From Cruorifilaria tuberocauda (taxonomy: Eukaryota; Nematoda; Chromadorea; Rhabditida; Onchocercidae), in contig JABVXU010000017.1 of assembly GCA_013365365.1 (NCBI GenBank), positions 62,001-126,000 on the forward strand: a stretch of 64,000 nucleotides of DNA, written 5' to 3'. The notes under the pieces were generated by a model that was not told the DNA's origin, searched no databases, and saw only the letters and a list, made by a program, of their open reading frames with translations. A program made the translations under genes and the position numbers. The stretch's first letter is position 1; every line of letters begins with the position of its first letter. Shown piece after piece: positions 50,748-63,825 of the stretch.

Positions 50748-53504
50748 TCAGATTTTGGCCAATGGTTTTGATTTCTGCATCGATAACTTTTCACCGGCAA
50801 TTTTTCCCGCTGATGACGGATCATCACTCAATGGATTCATTTCCTCAAACGGCATCTCACTGTCGAATTTTATATATTCTAAAACTTTGAATAATTAAAT
50901 ATTTTCAGTATAAGCTTTGATTTTTATGAAAAAATCTAATAGCAACGGATTGCTGTTGTCCAGTAGAATTAAATTTTTAATGGCAAACTTAATTTTTATC
51001 ATTAAAAATATGCCAACAGTTTTTTCTTAAATATCCATCGTCAATTTGTCCTATTGGGATAACTAATTTAAGACATTAAAATGAAGCATCAAAATTTAAG
51101 TAAGAAAATTGATTATCTGTGCGTTTTAATTGCTTTTGTAAGGTTTCGTTGTACTTATAAAGGACCGAATTAGAATAGCAGGAAAAGTAAAATTCATTAG
51201 GTAAACAAAATTATATTGCTGAAAATTGTGTTTTAAAAACTTTTGAAGAGAATTTATTGGATTCCTTCACAATCAGTTTTTCAATATTTTCTCGACAAAA
51301 AACTGCAAGGTAAAAGAGATAATGGGAAAGCGACAAGTATACTCACTAATTTAACTTACTTTAAAATATTGTGATTCATCGGGTAAAAAGCATCAATTTA
51401 AAATGAAATCACAGGGGAATATATTTTTATGTCTTGAAATATGTTTTAATATTATTCAAGCATACTTTCTCTGAATTACTAATTGAGTCAATATTTCCTC
51501 AAAATCTCTAGTTGACGAATTTATGTGAACTGCTCAATTTGCAAATCATACTTCCATTATAGATTTTTTTAAAGCATATAATTTCAAAAAATTTATTAGT
51601 AGTCATTTTGAATGGTGTCTGTTATCAAAATCAAAAAAAACTTAAGCATTTATTGTAATTTGGAAGCGTTTACTGTTCTCATGAAATATTGGTTTGAATT
51701 TTTCATCTCATGAAACTTCCCAGTGAATAATTTTTTACGAAAGCTGAAAAAAAGTAATGGAACTAACCAAGCAAATCAAGTCCACCATCATGATTTTTAT
51801 CGAATGAATCAAATATCGATTGGAAGTTGAAACGAGGTCTTAGGCCATATCGTTGAGCCAATATTTTTTTTACCTCATTAGCATTCAATTTTAAGTCGAA
51901 ATTCTCATCGAATTCCTATAATTCTTATTTTAATTCAATAATTACTATGTTATTGCTTGACGAATTCTTAACTATTAAATAAATTAATGTAACGAATTTC
52001 CTTTTCTGAAATTTTGAGTAAATATGATCTTTCTGGAATACAAAAATAATTTTTGATTATGGTTAGATTTTTTATAAAAATTTGTTTCTAATTCAAGCAG
52101 CATTTTCTAGAATTTTCAGATTAAGCTTTCAAATCTTGTTCAATTTGTTCCTCTAAAATGGCTTATTCTTTATTAATGGTAAGAATCGATCAACAAATCA
52201 ATAATACATAATTTCTTTTTCTCCTATACGTTCGAAATTACAATACAATTACATTAACGAAGTGCAAAACTTATTTCTCAAAATTTCATATATCACACTT
52301 TTACCACAAAAAAAGTTCTTGATTTCCCTTAAAATAAATTTTATATTATTTGAATTAGATGATTGTTCCTCAATTTTTGGTATAATATTCTGAGAATTTT
52401 CAAATTATTACAAGTCCTAATTGTATAAGCAAATATTAAAATAAAATTTAGCTGAATATTACTTCATAAATTTGACCGAAATATTGTGCGCGTCGCTCAT
52501 CACTTTCCTGTTGTTTTATTTCTTCTTCAGTATCATATTCACTACGTGAAATGTATCCGTCATCTGTTATTGTAATAAAAAAAATGACAATGCTCAAATT
52601 TAACTGTACCTTACCTATGTGATACAAAAGTTTGTTACTACTAGAATACAGTAAATTATGAAAGGACATAATGAAAAATTTCGAGAAGATTAAACATTTT
52701 TAGGTCACATCTGTTAACTTTTTTTATTTATAAGTTTTTGCAGTTGGAAAGCTTTAGTATTTTGAAGAAATATTTCTAAACTTCCTAAAGAATTAAGAGC
52801 AAAAATGTTGCAAATAATAAAGAAGTAGCTGAAAGTGATACTAGATACTTAAGAATATATTTAATAACGTTGATATTAAATTGTATTTGATCATAAATAT
52901 CACAAATACACTTTACTTTTATAAATTCTTATTAACTTTTAAAGATGTATTTGGAAAAAGAAAAAAAACTAACGATTTTTGTCAATTTGCTTGAATTCGT
53001 ACTTTTTCATCCTCTCATAGAGTAAATCCAAGTGAAGGTATTCATCGAATGATAACTTATTGTCGCCATTTTGATCTGTTCGTACAAACTGTTCCACTGA
53101 ATTTGAAAGTGATTGAATGACAAGGAGAAAATCATAAAAAAGTTTATTTGGAGAGTGATAGATGTCGAAAGTATAAATTTTGTTTAAAAAATTTGAAATA
53201 TCATTTTTAGAAAGAATGATTTTTTAATTTCAAATAGAAACTTTATACTCTATATTAGAAAATATTTATAAGTTTTCAGCATGCAACACAAGAATTCCAA
53301 TTCTGAGGAAAAAATTATAAATACTCTACTTGCGTATTTTAAGTAATATTGTTACTCGAAAATTTGAATTAGTGCATACTGAAACCAACCGGCAGTTTCA
53401 TATGGAAATTCCGGACTGATATTATCAGGAACTGTAAGTATAATTGTCCTCGAGTTGACCAAATAAATGGAACAAAGTAATGAATGAAATAATAAATTAA
53501 ACAT
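50748..53504 (-). CDS. Secretory-pathway protein with four EF-hands (calumenin/reticulocalbin-like)
   Basis: This is a predicted Ca2+-binding protein of the ER lumen or extracellular space. Five exons join in frame: 53504-53390, 53096-52974, 52563-52463, 51915-51768 and 50878-50748 (stop TGA), giving 205 residues. The signal peptide is [18 protein letters not shown]. Four canonical 12-residue loops are seen: [12 protein letters not shown] (46-57), [12 protein letters not shown] (77-88), [12 protein letters not shown] (116-127) and [12 protein letters not shown] (152-163). Two loops are split by introns, and the joins restore the D and E positions exactly, which supports the model. The C-terminus ends PLAKI and lacks an HDEL/KDEL-type retrieval signal, and the protein is shorter than calumenin (about 315 residues, six EF-hands). 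Secretion is therefore plausible. The subfamily assignment is inference. Confidence 0.92.
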
Positions 53505-56500
53505 CCTTTCTTTCTTAAACACAATCTGAAGCTACTCTTCTAATGTTGCTGATTTGAATGATATCAGGTTTTTACAGGTACCTATTTATAGAATCTGTCG
53601 CCCCTCTCATTTTATCACTACTTCACTTTTTCTCATTCTTTGATTCAGGTTTCTCTGTAATCATCTTTTGTATTACTGTTCTCGAAATGACATCTTTAGA
53701 GGGGCGGGGAATTGATCAAAAAACTAGAAGAGAAAGGATATCTCGCAAAAACGGTTGTTTTATTAATTTGACTTTTTCTTTGTGAATCGATTGGTTAAAT
53801 ATTAAACACTATTTCATACAAATACTATTTCAAATTTCCATTCGATTGACTGATCGACCAATTAATAATTCATGATATCAGCAATCAGCAACTCATTCGA
53901 TCTAAAGATTGTACAATATATGTTTGATATTTGACAATGCATGCATCAGTTTTAAACATTTTATAATATCATATTTTTGTAACAAAGATTTTTGTTTTGG
54001 AGAGTGACTGCTCCGATAAGCCTGCAAATTGAAATAGCACAACAAAATTAATGCCAAATAAGGTTTTTCATAATATTAAAGTGGATATAGACAGCGTTTG
54101 TTCAATTGAAATTTATTGATAATTCTGAAAATAAAATGAAAAAACTGACCTCTTTAAGTAGATTGATTGTATCGCCGGTGGTCACACTTTGCTTGGCTAC
54201 ACAGGCTCACATAACAATAGCTTTTTAATTTGCTTGAAGCTTTCATCATCTTAGTAGTCATAAGTGGTTATTCGTTTTATTTTTTTCTATAATTCAAAAT
54301 TAGATCGGTAATGTTTTGATCAAAATAAAAACTTGAAATGTTGAAAAAGCGCCTCATCAATTCATCGCAATATCACATCAAAACAAAAATTTTTTCCTTT
54401 TTTCGTGTCAATTTCTTTAAAAAAATTCTTATCGAATGCATTCAAAAGCCATTTCGTTATTATTTCCAACATCATGGAAAATTTAGCACAACCGATTTAC
54501 TAATTACATGTGAAATTCTTGTAGATTTAGTTGTTAATGATTTTAAAAGATTTAAATCCTCTGAGAGATGAAGTTTATGGAGTTCCCCTCTTATATCGAA
54601 TTGTATTAAAACTTAGCTAAAATGTTTTTAAAACTTTTGAAACTAAAATAAGTAAAATATAGACTAAATCAATGATACTAAATTCATCTTGTTTTGTATC
54701 CCTCAAATTTCTTCATTTGACATTCATTCTTTAAATTTTTTTTAGCCAACCAATATTAGCGATAAAATTCGTTGCTGTCAAAGATATTTTATTTTTAACC
54801 AAAAATCTTTCATTTTTGTTTCTGCGAGATAGTAACTGATAAAAGAAAGAATAGAGGATGAATGAGAGAACCATTATTTCCTTTTATTTTTTCTGATGTT
54901 TTTCCAGATCGTTTCTCGAGAATCGATTTAATAGGATTTTGCAATTGAATATTTGGCATATTTACCTTAATTAGAATTTTGTTATTGAAATGCGATTCCG
55001 TGAAATGTTTTATTGAGAATATGTATCACTTATCACAGATGACACATTTAAACTTTCACACATTTTTTCGTCTTATGATCTTTTTTAATGACCTGTGATT
55101 TAATATCTTTTCAGTATTTTGTTCGGGAAAAAACTAAATTTGCACGTAATCTTTGTATTTTCAAGAATTTTCATACACTCTTTGACACTTTATTGTGATA
55201 AAAACGCTCCTTGGTGAGCTCTTCTGTCAAAACACCATGTGTTTATTATAAGGAAATTAATTAATTACTCATTGAAATTTATCAATTAAAACCCTAAGTT
55301 CTTAAGTTAATCAATGTTTATACAACGACAGACAAATTTTTATTAAAAATTTTAGAAAGGACCAAATGGAAATTTTGATCTATTGTATCATTTTTTCTGT
55401 TCTGTAAGAATGCATCATAATGTTGAATTCAAAATGAAATTACTAATGAATGTTCATTATTCACTAGTGATTGTTCTTTAAGGAGACCCGGTTTATCATC
55501 TAAACTTTTTCCCTTCTTTTTTCTCTTATTAGTATTCCTTGTAAACAAAAATAATTTATACCAGTCAGCTGTGCCATCCATAACATTATTTTCAGGAAAT
55601 TTCAGTTCGATAATAAATATTATAAAAATGATGAAAATTTCGGGCATGTGAAAAATTTTTTGATAAATGAATCAATTAGTCGATGACGAAATAAATGATC
55701 AGATTTGCTTTTCAATATTAACATATCTTTTCATTTATTCATTCGTCATTGATCAATTAATTCACCGATCCAATATTTTTGTTTATTGAACATTTTTATT
55801 CGATTCTGTCTTCAGTGAATCCTATCAGCTGCAAAATTGTGTCAGGATAACCCACAACAGAGATATTTGCTGTGCTGAAGGTATTCAAGAAATTAAAAAT
55901 AATGGCTGCTAACAGGTAATCTATCTGAAATTAAGTGTTCATAACTTTATTAGTCAACATTTCAAATTGTTTTCGCCATTAGACCCGATATTATTAATAG
56001 CTTTTCAAAATTCGAAAGTATGAAATTTCTGCAAAAAATTATAAAATTATGAAAAAATCAATGTTGTGTCAAACTGGAATATAAAGCAATGAAAATTTGA
56101 GAAATTTTAAATGAGAACTTATAAACAAGACAGCACAATAAATTCATGAAAATCTCAATAAATTTATTATAAATAATAACGGCCACTTTGATTCATATCC
56201 CATTTGTGTATGATATTTCAGGATATATTTTGAGTCTGAGAAATAAATTGGTTGTCCGGAAGTACTGTGTTTTAAAACTAGAATTTTGTTGATATCAAAG
56301 GCTAAGATTTGTCAATTCATATGACAAAGCAGTTTCATTTTGTTTATAAATTTTAACGTTCCTAGAGAAAATCTCATCTTCCTCACCAGGACATCAAACT
56401 GATAACAGTTAATAACAACCACATCAATTTAATCATTTATTGGTTTATGAAAATAAAAATCGTATAAAATCCGGCAATCGAAATTTGAAATTTAACTAAA

Positions 56501-57261
56501 AATCCAAGTTAAAATTTTGAAAACTCTTTCCATTATCCGAATATAAGAACGAAAGAGGCAAAGATGAAATTTCTACCCGTTAATTTAAATTTTGTAAATA
56601 ACTTCTGTCAAACAGTAAATTTTATTGTTTTTGCTGATTTCGGTTTAACATACTTGTCATGATGCCTAATTAAGACCAATAATTAAATTTATTAATTTAA
56701 GGCGATACAAATAGTTCATGCAAGATTACGTACTATCATTAGTTAAGGGTAATAAATATACATTCTTTACTTAGACTGACACAATTTTTTATTTTCCTCC
56801 CATTATCAATTCATTCACAATATTGAACTAAAATTATATTAAATATTTGGATTTATTTAACATTACAGAAATTTTACGAATTAGTTCAACGTTCAATTCA
56901 TGTGTCATCTATTTCGATGATGAGAGTAATTCAGTGATCGCAAATAAAATAATGTTTGAATAATTAACTTTAATTAATCAGCTTAGCAAGATTACACGGA
57001 AAATGTTACCTTGTTAGTGAAGAAAAAAGACATTTTTATATGTAACTGAAGAAATGAAAATATTTTGTGACCATCCATTGTCACTCAAAATGTTATCAAA
57101 TGAGATAAGCTAAGCCATAATTACAAGAAATTATTTCTTAACAAAAAATAAATTGTACATTTTTAATCCTTAAAATTTCGAAAAAATAATGATTTCAATT
57201 CAGCATATATCCATTTAATAGATGCTATTTGGAGTGGAAATAAAACTTCAAGGGGACGAAC
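53505..57261. other. Intergenic region, no supported gene
   Basis: The sequence is AT-rich and mostly featureless. A minus-strand piece at 55592-55436, reading MDGTADWYKLFLFTRNTNKR and ending at a GTAATT donor, might be an orphan first exon. Plus-strand frames at 53558-53785 and 54338-54571 have no signature. I see no repeats of note. Confidence 0.4.
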
Positions 57262-58721
57262 TCATTTCTCGCTAATTAATTCATCGTTAATTTTCAAGAT
57301 TTTACTTTTATCGCATGACGATAATGGACAATAGCAATGTGAAAATCTTTCTCCAATGTTTTCTCCCAGTTTTTGATGTGAAGAAAGTTTAATTTCGCAT
57401 GAAGCGTGAAATTCTAATTGACAGCGAAGAAAGTGGATTGAAGTGTAATACGTCATTTTAAGACGTTTCATAGTTTTACTTATTAATGGAGAAATATTTA
57501 GCACTTGACTGGTAAAAAAGTGAAAAAAAATATTACAACAAATATGTCTCACTGAAATATTTCTGTTGTTATTCCTACATCTATTTGTTGAAAGTTACAT
57601 TATGGATGAATCAAGAAAATGGTAATGTGAAAAAATTCGCAATTAAATTAACGATTATGGATGCAAATGTCTTCATCCATTTGAACATATAATAACTTCT
57701 CGGCGTAAGATTGACACCGATAAAAGTTAGAAAGGAGTGAAACAATGCTTTACAATCATTGTAGTCATATATTTCCCAAATCAAGAATGCTTCTTTTGAG
57801 ACATTATGTAAAAAAAAATAACTAATGCGCAGAACTTGTTAATCGCCTGTTGATCACTAATTAGGTTGTTTTTCAACAAACTTTTAATATTTTAATAAGT
57901 CTGCTTCTCATAATAGCACTATCATTTTTACAATTTTTGGAAATTTTTGAATCGAAAGGATCTTTTCTGTTATCATTCCGTTCTCTTTTTTGGAAACCAA
58001 ATGAAAAAAAACGAAGTATAAATGAGAAATGAAGATAAAATTGAACGGAACGAGATGATAATGTTGAAAACTTATGGCTTCAATATATCTGCAGTAAACT
58101 TTTCTGAAGAAAGCATCAAGACATTTTGAATGAATTCTGACTTCGGCAGAAACTATAAATGCCGTTTCCTTTCTCGCCAATTTTTGGTCCGAAATAAATC
58201 TTTATTCTCTGTAAAGTAAGCGAAAAACCTTTCTTCGTTTTTCTTATGATGTCGTTCTATTTTTGATTTTTTTTCTAAAATGAAGAACATTTGATTTTAG
58301 CTTCTTTCAAGTTGAAATTTTAGCATTGAAAAAAACATTACAACCAATCCTTTTTTAAATTATTGGAGTTGTAAAGAATACAGACTTCATGTTTCTTATA
58401 TAAACCTATTAACGAAATGGCAATAAGAAAGTTATGGAGTTTATGGAGTTAATCAAAGACTCCCAATGAGATTTTCTCCTAGATAGAACTTTGAAAATAC
58501 ATGCTCTATATGAACGTCAATCGTCTAGAAATTCGCAGTGTACTGAGTGATATTAACCTTTCTCAAAATATTTGTCAACGAAACAAAATCTTCTCTTCGA
58601 TCTGTCCTTCCCTCATTTGATGACGGTTGAGAAAAGAATTCGAAAGAGAAAAAACTCCTAATAATGTGAAATAAATTGCAGATAAAACTTCGAAGAGAAA
58701 ATTCCTTTCTACCTTTTTCAT
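57262..58721 (-). CDS. Possible small secreted Cys-rich protein, GAS1/GDNF-receptor-like spacing
   Basis: Three exons join in phase: 58721-58580, 58152-58072 and 57413-57262 (stop TGA), giving 124 residues. The N-terminus MKKVERNFLFEVLSAIYF continues TLLGVFSLS, a plausible signal peptide. The mature part has HSKCLDAFFRKVYCRYIE, FHASCEIK and a final RFSHCYCPLSSCDK. The pattern C-x8-C-x10-C-x20ish-C-x-C-x4-C, ending in a CYCP-x3-C cluster, resembles one domain of the GDNF receptor alpha/GAS1 family; this is a pattern match only. The donor of exon 1 (GTTGAC) is weak, and longer in-frame starts exist at 58790. Confidence is limited because each exon is short. Confidence 0.42.
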
Positions 58722-59480
58722 GACATTCCAGGATCTTCTGTCATTGAAGTAGTAGTCCTTCAATCTTCTCCGTTCTGTAAAGGAATGCAACGAATGCTGC
58801 TGTAATGGGTGAAAGAATGCGGTGCTGTATCAGTACCTAAACTTCGTGAATGCCACTGTTTTGCACAAAAGTCGATGAATGTGCACTTTTTTCACAAAGA
58901 ATAACAAAAAAGTTATTCAAAAAGTTATTCAGTGACTTATTATAGAGTAAAGGACAGATAAAAGTACAAATTTTTGAAAAGTTTTTCCATCAGCCATTGA
59001 AGGAAAAGCGGCGAAAAGATGCATTTTTTCCAATTAATTTTGAAAGTAATAAATTATTAATTATCGAAAATGAAATGTACAATCAATTCAGAATAAAGAC
59101 TGAATTCAGGGATGGCAAGAATTATTTCAAAAACTTATTCTTTTTTACGAATTTAATGGAAGCTTGTTACCTACTCATGCCACTACTAGCAAAGGAAGTT
59201 ATGATTAAATAAAAAAACTTTATTGTCAATATGGTCAATAAAAAACTAAATCATCCGGCTTTGTTCACTGGAAAAAGTTAGCGCATAGGTTGAATTATAT
59301 TAACTTTGGTATTTTATTAAAAACTAAGGGCATCTTAATCACCTATATTCACGATATGCAGAGTCAAAATGATTTAAATTAAAAACATAATGTAATAGAC
59401 TCTAACAATCATATGTTATTGATAAAAGAAATTGCTAATTGCTCATTTAAAGTAGCAATAATCAAGACATTAACTTCATC
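58722..59480. other. Short intergenic region
   Basis: A plus-strand frame at 58997-59212 (71 codons) has no signature and poor context. Nothing else is visible. Confidence 0.5.
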
Positions 59481-60098
59481 TTAATTATCTTCAGCGTCTT
59501 CTTCGGTTAAAGCTTCTGGAGGCTGCCTTCGTTCAATGGGGTAGGGTATGATTATCGCAATATAACCATGATTTTCAGGAGCAGAGCGCATTAGATTAGG
59601 ATCTTCTAGAAGCCGTTCATTGATTTCAATTAAAAGAGCTTTAACACCAGCACGCAGTATATATTCAGTACCATCTTGACAATGCACAATACAGAGTTTT
59701 GTATCTGGCAACAATGCTAGTCCTCCCTGCATGAAGTTACAAAAAAATTATTTCATACGCTCAGTAATTTTAGACTGCATAAGGTAAGCGATCAAGTCAA
59801 CTTGTTTAGCATATGATTACAGAGGATATTATTTAAAAAAAAATACCTTTTTTGCTTTTCCACTAACTTTCTGCTTACTTCGATCAATTCCCTTACTTTT
59901 TTTCATATGCCAATCAATTTTTCTGATCTGCTTCTCTGCCAATTCATGATTTTTATACAATGTCACGACTACTACTCCACTTGGATGTCGCAAATAACAC
60001 AAACCATTTCCGCCGTTCTTCAAAATATAACGCTTGTAATTTCGATCCACCACTGACCGATAATGCAACAACCCACTATCACAATTTTCGGATGACAT
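59481..60098 (-). CDS. ABITRAM: ABITRAM homologue (Simiate/FAM206A)
   Basis: ABITRAM is a small conserved protein linked in mammals to actin filaments in neuronal processes and to nuclear transcription foci. Two exons join in phase 0: 60098-59847 and 59726-59481 (stop TAA), giving 165 residues, near the usual 180. The order of motifs matches the family: [78 protein letters not shown] and [11 protein letters not shown], ending in an acidic tail (TEEDAEDN). The middle intron is only about 120 bases. The start is the first ATG of the open frame. Confidence 0.92.
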
Positions 60099-61512
60099 TT
60101 AATGTTCAACAGGTTTCTTTACTGAAGAATTTCTAGATTAAATCATTTGGGAAAATATTTAAAATAGAAAGATCCTTAAAGTAAACACAATCATTAATGA
60201 CTCAACATACTTAAATGTTCCACAATAAGCACTGAAACAATAGAGAATTCGCAGAGTCCTAAAATATTAGAATACAAAAGCTGTACTGCCCAAGGCTAAG
60301 CGGAAATGACAGCTAATAATTCCCTTTGAAAATAGAAATATGGTTGTGCCTCGTATACGTTCGCCATGCATTGCGAAGAACACCTCACTTCAAGACTAAC
60401 GATGATAGTTATAATATTGCTAATATCAATATATTTATCTAATTTTTCAAATAGTTCCCAAATTATAGAAATATTTATCAAATATTATTTGGCACAGCTA
60501 ACAACTGAATAATAAATCAGCTAGAACGTAACACTCTCCCATCAGAAATATTTAGCAAAAACAATTCAAAAACAAAAATTAGTTTGGGGATAAATAGAAT
60601 ATCGAAATAACAAACGATTCAACAATATGAAACAGTGCTGTCAGCTTCAACATAGTACAGATAAGAGGTGATGCTTCCTGAATTTCTCATACTATTTCTA
60701 TATATTTCATTAAAATTCTCTATACTACAAGTACCATACTGATGTGTATCATATGAGATGAAGGAAATTTCTAATTTTCAGAAATAATGGAGCAAATACT
60801 TATATTACAAAGATACCTGATATGGCTTTTATATTCTCAAATTTCCAGATTGATATTGAAAAATGAATCAATAACTGATGTAGACAATTCAACATTACGC
60901 AAAATCATATCTCAAATTACAATAAATGTATATATATATAAAGTGATTATAAATTTAAAAATAAAATATTTGAATATAACACTTGATTCATTTATTTCTT
61001 TACATAATTAAAATTATATAAGTTTAGATTCACCACACAATATGCATCATGTTCGACAATATGAGGCGATCAAATCCTGAGCAAACGCAGAAAAGATTGT
61101 AGAAAATGTGCACAAGCACCAATTTTAAACAACAGTAGAATATATGATGCATACAAACTATACTTCTAAGTTCGCTAACTTCGACAACCGTAATCCAAAA
61201 TAATATTAATCTGCTAAATCGTTTACGATTCAATTTTCGAACTTTTTTAAAATATCAAATGAATTAGCAATGACGTCTTCTACTATCCAACTTACTACTT
61301 CTTTATATATAAATAATCCAATTTAATCACAAAAATCGGAAATGGTAAAATGAAAATGACAAAGTACATGGAACAGAGTGCACACAAACAGAAATCTCTG
61401 AATTTTATATGAAATTTATCAGAAACTTTTTTGAATTGTGTAAAGATCAAGAAAAAGAAAACGATCTAACAGATTCCTTAATATTATATGGTTTAAAATT
61501 CAGGCGTCATAA
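60099..61512. other. Intergenic region, no supported gene
   Basis: Open frames at 60296-60481 (minus), 60787-61011 (plus) and 61030-61233 (minus) have no family signature and look like chance frames in AT-rich DNA. It probably holds the promoter of the ABITRAM gene and the 3' untranslated sequence of the ANKRD13 gene. Confidence 0.5.
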
Positions 61513-63825
61513 CTAAAAATCTGGAAAACGACTGGCATCCTCTCGATAAGATTTCGGTATTTTGAACATTTTTGGCGTTAGATCACTGCGGAACATAAAT
61601 TTTTGGAATGTGACTTTGGCTGATATTGTTGGCAGTACAGGAATTTCTGGAATGAAATAACACGTCATAAATTGTTAATAAAATATCCATGGAAAAATAA
61701 CTAACTCTAAACTTTTGTTTTTGAAAAATTCCTTTTTAAAAACTCTATGTGATTCTAAAGTCTAAAATATATTTCTGGAGGTTGAGAAATATTTACCAAC
61801 TCGAATTGGAAAACCAGGTGGAAGCTTCATTTTACAAAAACACCGTAATTTATCGAAGTGCTTAAAGGGTGCAACAATCTCGAGAATATCCAATAAAACG
61901 TCAACTGAAAGGGGGAAATCTTCGGCCTGAAAAATTTGGATGCATTATAGAAGGAAAAAAACTAATCAAAAAAAAAATGAGCAACACTTATTTGAAAATT
62001 ATTATTTTAATCATTAATAATATATAATGCTCAAGTTTTCATCCAATTTTTTACAACTTTGCTAGATCTATTAGGTCGTTTGGAAAGTTTAACTAATATA
62101 GCTGTCAAGTACCTTATTTTTTCCTAGCATGAGAAATGAAAGGAAATTTTCTAAAAAGTTCGATAAAACACGTAAAATAATATATAATGTAGTCCTAAAA
62201 TTATTAGTAGAAAAATTCATACCATTGCAATAAGAGCTTTAAATTTCTTCGTAGTCTGTTTAACAACCTGAACGCGTCCCAGAGAAGGAGCAAAACCAGC
62301 AGCAGCACTAATATATTCTTCCCATGTGGTCGTCATTCTTCGCGGTGGAGGTAGACTTTTCCGGTGTTGAAGGCTCTGAAATTACTAACATTCAAGGGAT
62401 ACAGTAACACGAATAAATTCAGTCATTTTTTCTGTTATTAATGCGCGTTAATCGATTTGCTTAGAATTCGAAAACACAACAAAACCCTTACAAAGAGTTA
62501 TCAAATGAAATACGACTTCAACGTACTATGAACTCATCTTCTGCCATCAATGATCCCATCGTTAAACTTTGCATGAATGCTTTGTTCTTCTTGATATCTT
62601 CTACTGTCAAGTGTTCTCTTCTGCAAAATGCAATCTGTTAAAAAAATAGAACTTCACATAAAGTTAAATTACCAAATATTAAACAATTCGATCTACATCA
62701 TTTTAACCCCTTTTTTTCTATGACTCAACTTCTGAATGCATGCGATATCGCTAGTAAATAGCAGAACAATGAGAGAGGAAGCCTATAACTAAACACAACC
62801 ATTCTGGTTAAGCAATAGTAACTTACATTTTTTCAGAAAATTTAAAACAAATTTTTTCGAAAGGAAAGCTAACCGTTTCCGTGTAATCAGCGATATACCA
62901 TCCATAGTATAATAAACAGCATTATAATCACCAACTTGTTCCTGCAAAATCGATATTACTATTAGAAAAGGATACGGAAAATTCCGAAATGAGATATCTC
63001 AACTTATACCATAAAAGACGAAAATCCCGAAGGAATCGAATTAAACAATCAAAAATAAGGAAAACTTACCAGTTTTTCGTGTTTGAAAATCCAACCACTT
63101 ATTGCTCTTTCAAACGTTATTGGCTTCGTAGACATCTGAGCACTTACAATATCAGAAGACATTAGAACATCAATTTCTTCATCCAATTCAGTTTCTGATT
63201 GCTCATGCCTTATACGTTGGAATACCTCAAGTAATGTAATTTATTGTAAGCGCAAGAAAATTAAATAAAAATAAGATCGGTAAGTTTCTCTGAAAAATTC
63301 TTCGGTATTGGAAAAAACCTTAGCTTCATGATCTAAAATCAGGAGCTGGTCCTTCGAGCGATCCGGATCTGATGCAAAGATGAAGGATATGTCACCACGT
63401 TCCCAGGCTCGATCATTAAAATCAACTAACGTTGTATCCAACCTCACACTTGTCCCACGTTTATATATTCTGCATACATCCGAGGGAAGTATCTTCGTTA
63501 GCAGAGGAACTAAAACTTTAAAGTACGCAGGAGAATTTCTAGACCTTTCAAATGATGTTAATTTTAGAGTCAGAAAGATGAAGAGATGAATTCTACTAAA
63601 TGACGCTCGCGATGTAAAATGAACGGATTTATTAACAAAAATGGATATTTTAAAAATAGTAGAATCATCAGAAGAAAATAAGAGTTAACTTACGCCAGCT
63701 TTGGAAGTCCCATCTCAATTCCAAATAAAAATCACCAAACTCAGATAGCATCTTAAGCAATTGAGGTTTTCGAGCTGCCATATTTTCCCGCGACTGATCC
63801 TTCAATTTGCGTAACATGGCCGTAA
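61513..63825 (-). CDS. ANKRD13: ANKRD13 family protein, 5' (ankyrin) part outside window
   Basis: ANKRD13 proteins have N-terminal ankyrin repeats and a GPCR-chaperone domain; mammalian members bind ubiquitinated receptors during endocytosis and lysosomal sorting. Nine exons are present and in phase: 63825-63694, 63509-63319, 63225-63070, 62941-62874, 62620-62527, 62375-62223, 61926-61797 and 61646-61513 (stop TAG), with earlier exons beyond 64000. Landmarks are YLELRWDFQSWLPLLTKILP, YKRGTSVRLDTTLVDFNDRA, WERGDISFIFAS, STKPITFERAISGW, YYTMDGISLITRKR, the tryptophan motif MTTTWEEYISAAA, and CKMKLPPGFPIRVEIPVLPT near the end. No ubiquitin-interacting motif is visible in the C-terminal 45 residues, which end ASRFPDF, so this matches the shorter type of the family. 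Confidence 0.95.

Noticed and set aside
50630..50890. Plus-strand frame beginning MAEEETVDKVKLKPEF
   Set aside because: It lies antisense to the last exon of the EF-hand gene, whose minus-strand reading completes the fourth EF-hand and keeps phase.
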